This document shows positions 17,892-27,379 of a DNA stretch of 64,000 nucleotides, in pieces (the stretch's first letter is position 1; every line of letters begins with the position of its first letter). This DNA comes from Niabella soli DSM 19437. Lineage in GTDB: Bacteria > Bacteroidota > Bacteroidia > Chitinophagales > Chitinophagaceae. The position numbers and the translations under genes are program-made. The stretch spans positions 1,240,001-1,304,000 of the forward strand of contig NZ_CP007035.1 in assembly GCF_000243115.2 (NCBI RefSeq), written 5' to 3'. The notes below the pieces were generated by a model. That model had not been told where the DNA came from, made no database searches, and saw nothing but the letters and a program-made list of their open reading frames with translations.

Positions 17892-20480
17892 ATGGCGAAG
17901 AATTTATTGATAGTAGAAAGCCCTGCAAAAGCAAAGACAATAGAGAAATTTCTGGGTAAGGATTTCCAGGTCAAAAGTAGTTTCGGGCATATACGTGACC
18001 TGGAAAAAGCAGGTATGGGAATCGACATCGAAAGGCAGTTTCATCCCCGTTATGTGGTTTCTGAAGGAAAAGAAAAAGTGGTACGCGACCTGAAAACGCT
18101 GGCGGCAAAAAGTGAAGAGATCTGGCTGGCAACGGATGAGGACCGTGAGGGGGAAGCCATCAGTTGGCACCTTTGTGAAGTATTGGGTCTCAACCCCAAA
18201 ACAACGAAACGTATTGTTTTTAATGAGATAACCAAACCGGCTATTCAACAAGCTGTTCTGTCGCCCCGCCATGTAGATATGAACCTGGTAGACGCCCAAC
18301 AGGCCCGCAGGGTGCTGGACCGGATCGTAGGGTTCGAGTTAAGCCCGGTCTTATGGCGGAAAATAAGCGTCAAAAATAATTTAAGCGCCGGCCGGGTACA
18401 AAGTGTGGCCGTACGCCTTATCGCCGAACGGGAGCGCGAGATAAATGCTTTTGAACCGCAAAGCAGTTTCAAAATCGCGGCAATTTTTACGGCAACCGAT
18501 ATTACGGGGAAAAAAGTTTCCTTTAAGGCCGAAGGCGCCAAATACAATACCGCTGAAGATGCAGCCCAATTTCTTCAGTCCTGCGTTAACGCGGCTTACA
18601 ATGTTAGCGATATACAGGTAAAGCCCGGCAAGCGCACCCCCGCCCCGCCGTTTACTACTTCCACCCTGCAACAGGAAGCCAGCCGGAAGTTTGGGTACAG
18701 TGTGAGCCGTACCATGCAGATCGCCCAGCAGTTATACGAGAACGGGCATATTACGTACATGCGTACGGATAGTGTCAATTTAAGCAATACCGCCCTTGGC
18801 GACCTTACCAATACTATAAAGAGCATGTACGGCGAGGAGTACCACCAGTTCCGGCGGTTTAAAAATAAAAACGAAAGCGCGCAGGAAGCGCACGAGGCCA
18901 TCCGCCCCACCTACATGAGCAATATCTCTGTTGAAAACAACGACTGGAAACGGTTGTACGACCTCATTTGGAAGCGCACCATGGCCTGCCAGATGGCCGA
19001 TGCCCGGCTGGAGAAAACCACAGCGAAGATCCGGATCTCAACCAATAAAGAAGAACTGACTGCGAGCGGCGAAGTGATCAAATTCGATGGTTTCCTGAAA
19101 ATTTATCACGAGGACCGGGACGATGAAGATATACACGAAGATGAATTGCAGGAAGGCATGCTGCCTCCTTTAACAGTGGGCCAGGAATTGCCATTGGTAG
19201 AGATGACCGGCACTGAACGGTTTACCCGCCCCTCCCCCCGTTATACGGAAGCCTCACTGGTAAAAAAACTGGAAGAGCTGGGCATTGGACGGCCTTCTAC
19301 TTATGCCCCCACGATCTCAACCATTTTAAAAAGAGAATATGTGGAGAAACGGGATAAAGAAGGAACGGAGCGTAAATACCGGACAATCCTTTTAAAGGAC
19401 AACATCCTGCATAAAAAAGAAGCCGTTGAGATGACCGGCGCAGAAAAATCAAAATTATTTCCTACGGACCTGGGGCTGGTGGTTACCGATTTCCTGAAGC
19501 AATATTTTGGCGATATCATGGATTATGGTTTCACCGCTAAAATTGAAGGGGAATTTGATGAAATAGCCAATGGAAAACTGCAATGGAATAAATTAATTGA
19601 CGACTTCTATCACCCGTTTAAGGGCGATGTTGACAATACCATTGAAACAGCCGAACGCATTAAAGGAGAGCGGGAACTGGGCACGGACCCGGAGAGCGGA
19701 AGACCCGTTTTTGCCCGTATGGGACGATTTGGTCCTATGGTGCAGATAGGTAATGCAGATGATGAGGAAAAGCCTCGGTTTGCCACGCTACGTAAGGGCC
19801 AGAGCATTGAAACCATTTCTTTTGAAGAAGCCATCGACCTGTTTAAACTGCCGCTGCAACTGGGAGCGCATGAAGGCAGGGAAGTATCCGTAAATGTAGG
19901 CCGTTTTGGCCCTTATGTAAAATGGGGCGAAGATTTTATTTCAATTCCAAGAGCCGAAGATCCTTTATCTGTAACTATGGAGCGTGCCGTGGCGCTGATC
20001 CGGGAAAAACAGGTTGCCGACGCCCCTGTTGGATGGTTCGATGCAAAACCCGTTACTAAAGGCAAAGGCCGGTTTGGGCCCTTTATTAAATGGAATGACC
20101 TTTATGTTAATGTTCCCCGCAGGTATAATTTTGAAGCATTGACACAAAATGATATCGATGAACTGATCAGGGCCAAAATTGAGAAAGAATCCAATCGTTA
20201 TATACAACAATGGCCTGAAGAAAAGATCGCTTTGGAAAACGGGCGTTGGGGTGCATTTATACGCTTCGGTAAGAAAATGGTGAAACTGGGCCGGAAAGAT
20301 ACCGGTGAAAAATATACACCGGAAGAAGCTGCACAATTGCCGCTGGAAACCGTTAAAAAAATGATCGAGGCGGAACTGCCGGGGGCTTTCAGCAAGCCCA
20401 CCAGGAAGGCCGCCGCTAAAAAATCTCCGGCTAAAAAGACGGCGACTAAAAAGACCGCAGTAAAAAAGAGCAAAAAATAA
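17892..20480 (+). CDS. topA: DNA topoisomerase I (type IA)
   Basis: 862 residues. Relaxes negative supercoils by single-strand passage. The Toprim domain begins at residue 4 (LIVESPAKAKTIEKFLG) with the DxD motif in TDEDREGEA. The active-site Tyr is Y289 in ITYMRTDS. The core ends near residue 590. The C-terminus has no Cys4 zinc fingers. Instead it has repeated GRFGPYVKWG / GRFGPFIKWND / GRWGAFIRFG units and a Lys/Ala-rich tail (AAAKKSPAKKTATKK) that should bind DNA non-specifically. It is preceded by 190 bases without a gene. Confidence 0.97.
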   Translation: MAKNLLIVESPAKAKTIEKFLGKDFQVKSSFGHIRDLEKAGMGIDIERQFHPRYVVSEGKEKVVRDLKTLAAKSEEIWLATDEDREGEAISWHLCEVLGLNPKTTKRIVFNEITKPAIQQAVLSPRHVDMNLVDAQQARRVLDRIVGFELSPVLWRKISVKNNLSAGRVQSVAVRLIAEREREINAFEPQSSFKIAAIFTATDITGKKVSFKAEGAKYNTAEDAAQFLQSCVNAAYNVSDIQVKPGKRTPAPPFTTSTLQQEASRKFGYSVSRTMQIAQQLYENGHITYMRTDSVNLSNTALGDLTNTIKSMYGEEYHQFRRFKNKNESAQEAHEAIRPTYMSNISVENNDWKRLYDLIWKRTMACQMADARLEKTTAKIRISTNKEELTASGEVIKFDGFLKIYHEDRDDEDIHEDELQEGMLPPLTVGQELPLVEMTGTERFTRPSPRYTEASLVKKLEELGIGRPSTYAPTISTILKREYVEKRDKEGTERKYRTILLKDNILHKKEAVEMTGAEKSKLFPTDLGLVVTDFLKQYFGDIMDYGFTAKIEGEFDEIANGKLQWNKLIDDFYHPFKGDVDNTIETAERIKGERELGTDPESGRPVFARMGRFGPMVQIGNADDEEKPRFATLRKGQSIETISFEEAIDLFKLPLQLGAHEGREVSVNVGRFGPYVKWGEDFISIPRAEDPLSVTMERAVALIREKQVADAPVGWFDAKPVTKGKGRFGPFIKWNDLYVNVPRRYNFEALTQNDIDELIRAKIEKESNRYIQQWPEEKIALENGRWGAFIRFGKKMVKLGRKDTGEKYTPEEAAQLPLETVKKMIEAELPGAFSKPTRKAAAKKSPAKKTATKKTAVKKSKK

Positions 20481-20706
20481 AAACCGCGACGGGGGCTGCT
20501 ATTTACCTGCAAGAAACTGCCTGGCATGCTGAACGTGACAGCCCCAATATAACTGATCTTTGGAGGTCATGGTAAAAAAATTATAATACATTGAGTTATT
20601 AACCGCCATATCCGTTCCGGTTCAAATCAGATGATCTGAAGCCCGTATCCCCAAGATTATCAGAACACTATGTCATTGTAGTCCAAAAGCAAAAAGCCTA
20701 GTTTCA

Positions 20707-21180
20707 TCAGCGATCAATTCCCGCTTTCTTATCCATAACCTTCTGCCATTTTTTTTCAACTACTGACGCGGCAGTTGCAACTATTACGGCAACAACAATA
20801 GTCACGATACAAATGGCAAGAAAACCCGCCGGGTCGTCCTCTTTATTATGGAATACTTTTATGTATAGCCCTGCTGCCGCAATTAAAATACTTAATATAA
20901 TGGCGCAATACCTTATGCTCCTTAAAGCTCCGATAGCGGCGGACGAGCCTGCTTTATCCTGACCAATATATCCAAGCAATTTGAACGCCTTATACAACGC
21001 AACAAAGAAAACGATAGCCGTTGCGTATCCATACAGGATAAACGGATCCGAATAAATGCGGAGCAAATCCAGGTTGGCGGCCCTTCCCTCGGTTAAGGGA
21101 ACCCGGATCAAAAAGACCAGCATAACAATGCCGGTAAGCACGATGACCGCCTGCAGGAAGGTTGTTAAACTTCTTTTCAT
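20707..21180 (-). CDS. DUF2975 membrane protein
   Basis: 157 residues with four predicted membrane helices (about 10-28, 48-68, 88-108, 118-142). The layout, with IYSDPFILYGYATAIVFF and a RSIRYCAIILSILI segment, fits DUF2975. In many bacteria DUF2975 proteins are followed by a small XRE regulator gene (YozG-like), but none is visible here. The role is unknown. The 226 bases before it, after topA, show no gene. Confidence 0.75.
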   Translation of the reverse strand: MKRSLTTFLQAVIVLTGIVMLVFLIRVPLTEGRAANLDLLRIYSDPFILYGYATAIVFFVALYKAFKLLGYIGQDKAGSSAAIGALRSIRYCAIILSILIAAAGLYIKVFHNKEDDPAGFLAICIVTIVVAVIVATAASVVEKKWQKVMDKKAGIDR

Positions 21181-21290
21181 AATGCACCTACAATATAACG
21201 AAATATCCTAAAATAAGAGGCAAATGCGCCCCATAAAAAACCATTTTCCGGGGCAACCACCCGTTTAACAAAAACAGTGTATTTTGCAGC

Positions 21291-22106
21291 ATGACTTCCC
21301 TTTATGTTGCAGCGCTCAATTCCGGCAGTAATGGTAACTGTTATTATATCGGCAACGATGAGGAGGCGGTATTGATAGACGCCGGCCTGTCTTGCCGGGA
21401 AACAGAAAAAAGGATGTACCGGCTGGGGCTGACGATGAAGAAAGTAAAAGCGATTTTTATATCGCATGAGCATAGCGACCATATCAAGGGCCTGGAAGTG
21501 CTGTCCCGCAAGCACCAGCTCCCCGTTTACATTTCTGCGGGCACATTACGGCACGCAGGCCTTTCACTGGATCCAGACCTGGTACAGTTCCTGTGCGCAG
21601 GAACGCCCGTCCACATCGGCGCGCTCGCAGTCAGCCCTTTCCTAAAACACCACGATGCCGCTGATCCACACAGCTTTACCGTGGAAGATCCCCATACCTG
21701 TATCGGCATTTTTACTGATATTGGAAAAGTTTGCGAAAACCTCAGTACGCATTTTCAAAGATGTCATGCGGCATTCCTGGAAGCCAATTACGATGAAGTG
21801 CTACTGGAAAAAGGACGGTACCCTTATCACCTAAAAAAAAGGATCCGTGGCGGTCAGGGACATTTATCCAATAAAGAAGCGCTTGATCTTTTTACTTCCT
21901 GCCGGCCACCACATATGAGCCACCTGTTCCTCTCTCATCTTTCTGCCGACAACAATAACCCCGACCTGGTCCGTGACCTGTTTCATAAGCAGGCGGCAAC
22001 CACTGCTATCATTATTGCCTCCCGATACGGGGAAACCCCGGTTTACGCTATTTCCGGCAGCAACGCCGGCGCCCCGCGTACATTGGGACAGTTGACACTG
22101 TTTTAG
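21291..22106 (+). CDS. Metallo-beta-lactamase-fold hydrolase, YycJ/WalJ-like
   Basis: 271 residues. The metal motif SHEHSDHIKG has H59, H61, D63 and H64. The start (AALNSGSNGNCYYIG) and the later HLSADNNNPDLV segment fit the YycJ-like group of exonuclease-type MBL proteins. It probably acts on nucleic acid, by analogy to WalJ (5'-3' DNA exonuclease activity reported in the family). It appears monocistronic. Confidence 0.88.
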   Translation: MTSLYVAALNSGSNGNCYYIGNDEEAVLIDAGLSCRETEKRMYRLGLTMKKVKAIFISHEHSDHIKGLEVLSRKHQLPVYISAGTLRHAGLSLDPDLVQFLCAGTPVHIGALAVSPFLKHHDAADPHSFTVEDPHTCIGIFTDIGKVCENLSTHFQRCHAAFLEANYDEVLLEKGRYPYHLKKRIRGGQGHLSNKEALDLFTSCRPPHMSHLFLSHLSADNNNPDLVRDLFHKQAATTAIIIASRYGETPVYAISGSNAGAPRTLGQLTLF

Positions 22107-22206
22107 CAAGGCCCCGTAGACAAAACAGCCCAAAAGCATTTTATCAATACTTCCCCCATCAGGCGATTAAACCCGGCATAAAGGAGCAGGTCAAAAACAA
22201 AAAAAC

Positions 22207-23628
22207 ATGCAACAACATAGCATCCTCCCTGCTTTTTTACCAGGTTTGCTGTGGCTGGCGCTGTTCGGCAGTTGTACAAAAAGTAGCACGCCCCCTTTGC
22301 CACCGCCGCAGGGCGCTCCCGTTACCCTGGTATTACACCCAGACCAACCCGGAGATGCCCTGCCCGCAACGTTTACGGGCTTTAGCTATGAAACCAGCGC
22401 TTTAACAGATGGCAATTTTCTTAGTCCTTCCAACACGGTACTTATTCAATTGATCCGCAATCTTGGCAGGGGCTTCCTGCGGGTGGGGGGCAACTCCAGC
22501 GATAACCTGGTTTGGACGGGCGGCCCCCGTAGCGCCCAAACCGGCAAGGACTCGCTTACCACCAGCGATATAGATCATTTTGCAGCTTTTGCCAATGCGG
22601 TAGGTTGGCCCGTTATTTTTGGGTTCAATATGGGAGTGTTTGACCCGGCGCGGGTTGTATCAGAAGGCACCTATCTCAACAACAGCTCCCTGAAAAATAC
22701 CATCGCTTATTTACAAAACGGGAACGAACCGGACCTGTTTGCCGGGAATGGGCATCGAAGCGCTACCTTCCAGTTACCCGATTATGAAAAGCAGTGGGAA
22801 CAATACTATACGGCAATCAAAAGTAATAACTTAAGCTTTCCGTTTGCCGGGCCCGATGTGGCGTATAATACCAAATGGACGGCGGGTTTTTCCGCTTCCG
22901 AAAGTCACAACATAGGTTTGCTTACCGCCCATTATTACCGTACAGGACCGGCAAGTGATACCACTATTACTTATAAAACCATCCTGGCGGATGATACCCG
23001 TTTGCCCACCTACCTGGATGCATTGAATACCGATGCAAAAGCGGTGCAATTGCCTTACCGGATCGCGGAATGTAACAGTGTATACTCCGGAGGTCGTAAA
23101 GGCGTCAGCGATGTGTTTGCTTCGGCCCTTTGGGCATTGGACTTTATGTGGACGGCAGCTATGCATCATTGCCAGGGAGTTAATTTTCATGGTGGCCAGG
23201 GAGGCGCGTACACCCCTATTGCTATGACCAATGGTATTCCCATAGCAAGGCCGGAATACTACGCCCTGCTTGCCTTTCATGCCGCGGCTATGGGCAGGCT
23301 GATACCCGGCAACGTCTCCGGCACCCGGTTAAATGTAAACATATTTGCATGTGCCGATACCGGTACCGAATATGTGACGATCATCAATAAAGAGGAACAG
23401 CAAGCCATCGCCTTAACTATTCAGCCGGGGATAAAGGCACAGACAGCCCAGGCACTGGCCCTCACGGCTCCCGGCCTCACTGCAACCAGCGGTATAACTT
23501 TCGCCGGAAGCCAGCCGGATGCTTCGGGAAATTTTGCGCCGCAGAAAAGTCCGGTTTATGCACCAACTAATGGAAACATTGTTATTGCCATTCCTGCGGG
23601 AAGCGCGATGGTAGTTATTATCAAATGA
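22207..23628 (+). CDS. GH79-like glycoside hydrolase lipoprotein
   Basis: 473 residues. The lipoprotein signal ends in LFGSC. The TIM-barrel carries GFSYETSAL near the start, LRVGGNSSDNLVW, and the probable acid/base Glu in NGNEPDLF with the nucleophile Glu in RIAECNSVYSGG. This Glu pair and spacing match clan A enzymes of family GH79 (beta-glucuronidase/heparanase type). A beta-sandwich C-terminal domain follows (about 385-473). It should act on glucuronic-acid-containing glycans at the cell surface or periplasm. The exact substrate is uncertain, and no PUL partners are adjacent. Confidence 0.72.
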   Translation: MQQHSILPAFLPGLLWLALFGSCTKSSTPPLPPPQGAPVTLVLHPDQPGDALPATFTGFSYETSALTDGNFLSPSNTVLIQLIRNLGRGFLRVGGNSSDNLVWTGGPRSAQTGKDSLTTSDIDHFAAFANAVGWPVIFGFNMGVFDPARVVSEGTYLNNSSLKNTIAYLQNGNEPDLFAGNGHRSATFQLPDYEKQWEQYYTAIKSNNLSFPFAGPDVAYNTKWTAGFSASESHNIGLLTAHYYRTGPASDTTITYKTILADDTRLPTYLDALNTDAKAVQLPYRIAECNSVYSGGRKGVSDVFASALWALDFMWTAAMHHCQGVNFHGGQGGAYTPIAMTNGIPIARPEYYALLAFHAAAMGRLIPGNVSGTRLNVNIFACADTGTEYVTIINKEEQQAIALTIQPGIKAQTAQALALTAPGLTATSGITFAGSQPDASGNFAPQKSPVYAPTNGNIVIAIPAGSAMVVIIK

Positions 23629-23759
23629 TACCGGTTATACGTTTTAATTTCATGTCAGGCATAGCCCTTAACCCCCGCTCCTGTCTGCACAAGCTGGATC
23701 AATTGTGCAGTTCGCACTGTTGTAGAACCGCTGAACTTCATACCTTTAAATAAAAACAA

Positions 23760-25289
23760 ATGGCTAAAAGCAACCGGCTGTTGTATTTTCTGGCGCTGAT
23801 CAAAATAATAATTCCTTACTTACTGCAACATCCCTTTTACGAGCCCCACCGGGATGAGCTGCTCTACCTGGCCGAAGGCCGGCACCTAGCTTTGGGATTT
23901 ATGGAAGTACCTCCCATGCTCTCATTATTTTCATGGTTCACCAACCTGTTTGGCGGCAGTATGTTTTGGGTAAAGTTATGGCCTTCATTGTTTGGGGCCG
24001 CCACCTTCATTGTCTCGGGAAAAATAGTACAATCACTCGGTGGAAAAAAATTTGCGATCCTCTTGCTGTTCCTGCCCTTCCTTTTCGGCGCCTACCTGAG
24101 AATGTTCTTTTTATTTCAGCCCAATGCACCTGAAATTTTTTTCTGGACCATGATGGCGTTCAGTATCATCCGTTTTACCCAAACCAGCAACCCTAAATGG
24201 TTATACCTGTTTGGCGTAAGTGTTGCCTTAGGCATGCTGAGCAAATATTCGGTTGCTTTTTATACTGCAGCCATTTTACTGGGGTTATTATTTACCCAAC
24301 ACCGAAGCCTGTTCTTAAATAAACATTTTTGGTATGCAGCATTGATCAGCTTTATTATTTTCCTGCCCAACCTGGCCTGGCAATACCTGCATCATTTCCC
24401 GGTTGTATTTCATATGCGGGAACTGCGGGACTCGCAGTTGCAATATGTGCATCCACCGGGTTTTCTGGCAGATCAACTGTTATACAACCTGCCTTGTTTT
24501 TTTATATGGCTAACCGGCTTCTTTTACGCATTACGCTCCAAACAATATCGTTTTATTGCCTGGGGCTACCTGTTCGTAATAGCGCTCCTGCTGCTGGGTC
24601 ATGGCAAGAGCTATTACGCAATGGGTGTATACCCCGCGCTCTTTGCTTTTGGTGCCGTGCAATTGGAAAAATTCACGGAACTAAAACGAAAACGCCTGCG
24701 GATAGTGCTTATACTTTTCCCTGTAATAACCGGTCTGTTCTTCATACCGCTTTTACTACCCGTTTTGCCGCCCCCGCAACTTGCCCGTTTATATGTAAAA
24801 CTGAATGCCCGGAAAACAGGTTTATTGCAATGGGAAGATTTAAAGGATCACCCGCTGCCACAAGATTTTTCAGACATGCTGGGCTGGAAGGAAATGACGC
24901 AGAAAGTGGCAAAAGCCTATAACCTGTTGGACAGTTCCTCAAAAAAAGATGTATTTATATTTTGCAATAATTACGGAATGGCGGGTGCCGTGAATCACTA
25001 TGGATCGGAATATCATTTGCCCGAAGCCTATAGCGATAATGCGAGTTTTTTGTATTGGCTTCCTTCCGGAAAATATATCCGGGACATGATCCTTGTTACG
25101 GACGATGCCCATGAAGAGCAACATGATTTTGCAAAGGGTTTTGTATCGGTCGCAAAAATCGATAGCGTTACCAATGAATATGCCAAAGAAAAAGGCGATT
25201 ATATTTATTTATTCAAAGGAGCCGATAATAATTTCCGGGAGTTTTTCAGGAAAAAGATTGAAAAAGATAAGTTGAGATTGAAATATTGA
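23760..25289 (+). CDS. Glycosyltransferase family 39 (ArnT/PMT-like) membrane protein
   Basis: 509 residues with about a dozen membrane helices. The first periplasmic loop has YEPHRDELLYLAEGRHLALGF, whose Asp/Glu pair is the usual GT39 catalytic/metal motif, then VPPMLSLFSWF. A soluble domain of about 150 residues ends the protein. GT39 enzymes transfer a sugar from a polyprenyl-phosphate carrier outside the membrane. The acceptor is unknown. It is separated by 131 bases from the GH79-like gene, so co-transcription is uncertain. Confidence 0.85.
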   Translation: MAKSNRLLYFLALIKIIIPYLLQHPFYEPHRDELLYLAEGRHLALGFMEVPPMLSLFSWFTNLFGGSMFWVKLWPSLFGAATFIVSGKIVQSLGGKKFAILLLFLPFLFGAYLRMFFLFQPNAPEIFFWTMMAFSIIRFTQTSNPKWLYLFGVSVALGMLSKYSVAFYTAAILLGLLFTQHRSLFLNKHFWYAALISFIIFLPNLAWQYLHHFPVVFHMRELRDSQLQYVHPPGFLADQLLYNLPCFFIWLTGFFYALRSKQYRFIAWGYLFVIALLLLGHGKSYYAMGVYPALFAFGAVQLEKFTELKRKRLRIVLILFPVITGLFFIPLLLPVLPPPQLARLYVKLNARKTGLLQWEDLKDHPLPQDFSDMLGWKEMTQKVAKAYNLLDSSSKKDVFIFCNNYGMAGAVNHYGSEYHLPEAYSDNASFLYWLPSGKYIRDMILVTDDAHEEQHDFAKGFVSVAKIDSVTNEYAKEKGDYIYLFKGADNNFREFFRKKIEKDKLRLKY

Positions 25290-25403
25290 CTTTTAAATAT
25301 TGAGCATATAAGCAGTTTCAACCGTATATTGACTCGCATGCAGAACCGGCTGTATTTATTTTAGATTCGCTTCGTCACGGGCGATGAATTGCTGATCCAC
25401 GAG

Positions 25404-25952
25404 CTATTTTCCTTTCAGCCACATGGGTTTTTTCTTAAGAATTTTTTTATAGACCGGACAATCTTCCGAATGACAACCCGGCAAATACCCGGTGCTCATC
25501 AGGAATTCGTTTACAATCTCGCCCCCGGTAAATTTAAAATGCTTTTTAAACAGCTTCACCCACTCTTCTTTGGTTTTGGGGTGATGATGATCCAGCCAGT
25601 TTTTAAATGACCCAAATTCCTTTTGAAGCAAGCACATCACTTTAGCATTTTCAATAGCCGCATTTATTTTCAGGCGATTCCGGATGATGCCGGCATCCTG
25701 CATTAATGCGTCAAATTTCTTTTGATTGTATTTGCTCACTTTTTGAATATCAAACTGATCAAATGCCTTATAAAAAGCATCTTTCTTTTTAAGAATGGTT
25801 TCCCAGCTCAGGCCGGCCTGGTTGATTTCCAAAACAAGCCTGGCAAACAGTTCATTGTCTGAATCCAGCGGAAAGCCATATTCTGTATCATGGTATTTTT
25901 CATGAACCGTACCCTTTCCTTTTTCTTTTACGAATGTGCAATAAAATGACAT
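25404..25952 (-). CDS. tag: DNA-3-methyladenine glycosylase I
   Basis: 182 residues, normal for Tag. This base-excision repair enzyme removes 3-methyladenine. Recognisable parts are the N-terminal Cys, KYHDTEYGFP (equivalent to YHDTEWG), the helical core with LEINQAGLSWETILKKKDAF, and the C-terminal zinc-site region GYLPGCHSEDCP. It ends close to the GT39 gene in convergent orientation and starts 89 bases before tRNA-Val. Confidence 0.93.
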   Translation of the reverse strand: MSFYCTFVKEKGKGTVHEKYHDTEYGFPLDSDNELFARLVLEINQAGLSWETILKKKDAFYKAFDQFDIQKVSKYNQKKFDALMQDAGIIRNRLKINAAIENAKVMCLLQKEFGSFKNWLDHHHPKTKEEWVKLFKKHFKFTGGEIVNEFLMSTGYLPGCHSEDCPVYKKILKKKPMWLKGK

Positions 25953-25986
25953 GCTGCAAAATGCACAAAAAAATATAAAAAAATAT

Positions 25987-26017
25987 TTTGCTGTTAATGT
26001 ATCTGCATTTATATTTG
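25987..26017 (+). promoter_or_regulatory. Bacteroidota-type promoter of tRNA-Val
   Basis: TTTG (25987-25990), a 19-base spacer, then TATATTTG (26010-26017), an exact match to TTTG-N19-TANNTTTG. The tRNA starts 24 bases later. Confidence 0.8.
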
Positions 26018-26040
26018 CACTCCCAACGCGGAAAACAAAA

Positions 26041-26118
26041 GGGAGTTTAGCTCAGCTGGTTCAGAGCATCTGCCTTACAAGCAGAGGGTCGGCGGTTCGA
26101 ACCCGTCAACTCCCACCA
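26041..26118 (+). tRNA. tRNA-Val (TAC anticodon)
   Basis: The acceptor stem GGGAGTT pairs with AACTCCC (26108-26114), followed by A73 and an encoded CCA (26116-26118). The anticodon arm TCTGC-CTTACAA-GCAGA gives anticodon TAC. The D arm (GCTC...GAGC) and T arm (GGCGGTTCGAACCCGTC) are intact. Confidence 0.96.
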
Positions 26119-26128
26119 ATACCAACAA

Positions 26129-26155
26129 GGGTTTCAGACGATGAAGCCCTTTTTT
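26129..26155 (+). terminator. Intrinsic terminator after tRNA-Val
   Basis: GGGTTTC (26129-26135) pairs with GAAGCCC (26143-26149, one G-T pair), followed by six T. Confidence 0.8.
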
Positions 26156-26458
26156 GTTGCCCTCACTTGCAAACAAATTAAGACTCATTGAGTAGGCACA
26201 AGAAGGATTTTTCGTGCATTATAACGAGTGGCGCTTGAGCGCAATTTTAAAACTGTTGGAATTTTCGATAGATCTTCGAAACGATGCCGGAGTACATCAA
26301 CCCGGGCCTTTTGTTGTGGAGAAAGCTGCATGCCGTAAATGTATTGAAACACTTATAGAAAAAGATGTTGTAAATTAGCAAAACTCAAATTATGTGGAAA
26401 GAAATGATCATCCTGCTGAATTACCTGAAAAACGACGTTGCGACTGAAGAAAATGCAT

Positions 26459-26575
26459 AGTCCCCCTGCCCCGGAAGTATCGACAGCCGGTAAAAAAATA
26501 TTTAAAGTATTGGCAATGCAGCAACAACAATTGAGCGAACCAGTGTACCTGGATAAAAAAGATTATTCATTTTAA
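26459..26575 (+). pseudogene. Possible C-terminal remnant of a Gfo/Idh/MocA-type oxidoreductase
   Basis: A frame without a start codon reads STAGKKIFKVLAMQQQQ and then SEPVYLDKKDYSF before a stop, which resembles the last helix and strand of Gfo/Idh/MocA dehydrogenases. It lies 12 bases before the DUF1080 gene, a frequent partner of such dehydrogenases. The rest of the 26160-26586 gap contains other short broken frames (for instance 26215-26379) that I cannot assign. Similarity is by eye and weak. Confidence 0.3.
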
Positions 26576-26586
26576 ACATTAAAATT

Positions 26587-27357
26587 ATGAAATCAAGAGT
26601 CCGGCTTTCCTTATTAATATTGTTTGTATCAATCATTCCGGGAGCCGCTTTTCATTGTTTCGCCCAGAATAAAAAGACTATTGATTTATTAAGCAAAGAG
26701 AATGCGCCGAAATGGCGTGGGTATAATAGTGCAACATTACCTCCGGGCTGGACAATCAGCAATGGTGTGCTCTCGCTTGACCCCACAATAAAATCCGATG
26801 GTTCATATAAGGGAGGCCAGGATGTGATCTTTGGAGGACAAGAGTTCGGGTATTTCGAGCTGACAATTGAATGGAAAATAGCGAAAGGAGCCAATAGCGG
26901 TATTTTTTATCACGTTAAGGAAGGTTATGGATCCCCCTCAAGCCTCGCTCCGGAATACCAGCTTATCGACGACGTAAATTATGCACAAATGCACCCCGAT
27001 TTAAAAGATTATAATGCACACTTTGGCGCAGTGCATCCGGCACTGTTACAGGATTGGCAGAAAACCGGGGCTGACTATGCCATGCACCCCGCTGATGAAA
27101 CGAAAAAAATATTACACCCCGCAGGCGAATGGAACACTACCAGGATTGTAGTGGCCCCTGGCAGAACAGAACACTGGCTTAACGGGGTAAAACTATTAAG
27201 TTTCGAGCCCTGGTCAAAGGATTGGGAAGAACGCAAAAAAGCCGGCAAATGGGCGAAAAGTGATAATTACGGAAAGTTTAAAACCGGCTATATAGCATTG
27301 CAACATCATGACGGCTCGCTATTTTTCAGAAATATACAAGTAAAGCCGCTTGAATAA
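26587..27357 (+). CDS. DUF1080 protein (3-keto-disaccharide hydrolase-like)
   Basis: 256 residues with an N-terminal signal peptide ending around SIIPGAAFHCFAQ. The jelly-roll domain of DUF1080 fills the rest: GYFELTIEWKIAKGANSGIFYHV, EYQLIDDVNY, HPAGEWNTTRIVV and GYIALQHHDGSLFFRNIQVKPL. The family hydrolyses 3-keto-glycosides after oxidation of the sugar. It is exported, probably periplasmic. It is convergent with the GH43/117-like gene, only 22 bases apart. Confidence 0.9.
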   Translation: MKSRVRLSLLILFVSIIPGAAFHCFAQNKKTIDLLSKENAPKWRGYNSATLPPGWTISNGVLSLDPTIKSDGSYKGGQDVIFGGQEFGYFELTIEWKIAKGANSGIFYHVKEGYGSPSSLAPEYQLIDDVNYAQMHPDLKDYNAHFGAVHPALLQDWQKTGADYAMHPADETKKILHPAGEWNTTRIVVAPGRTEHWLNGVKLLSFEPWSKDWEERKKAGKWAKSDNYGKFKTGYIALQHHDGSLFFRNIQVKPLE

Positions 27358-27379
27358 AAATAACAGGTTTGACCAATAT

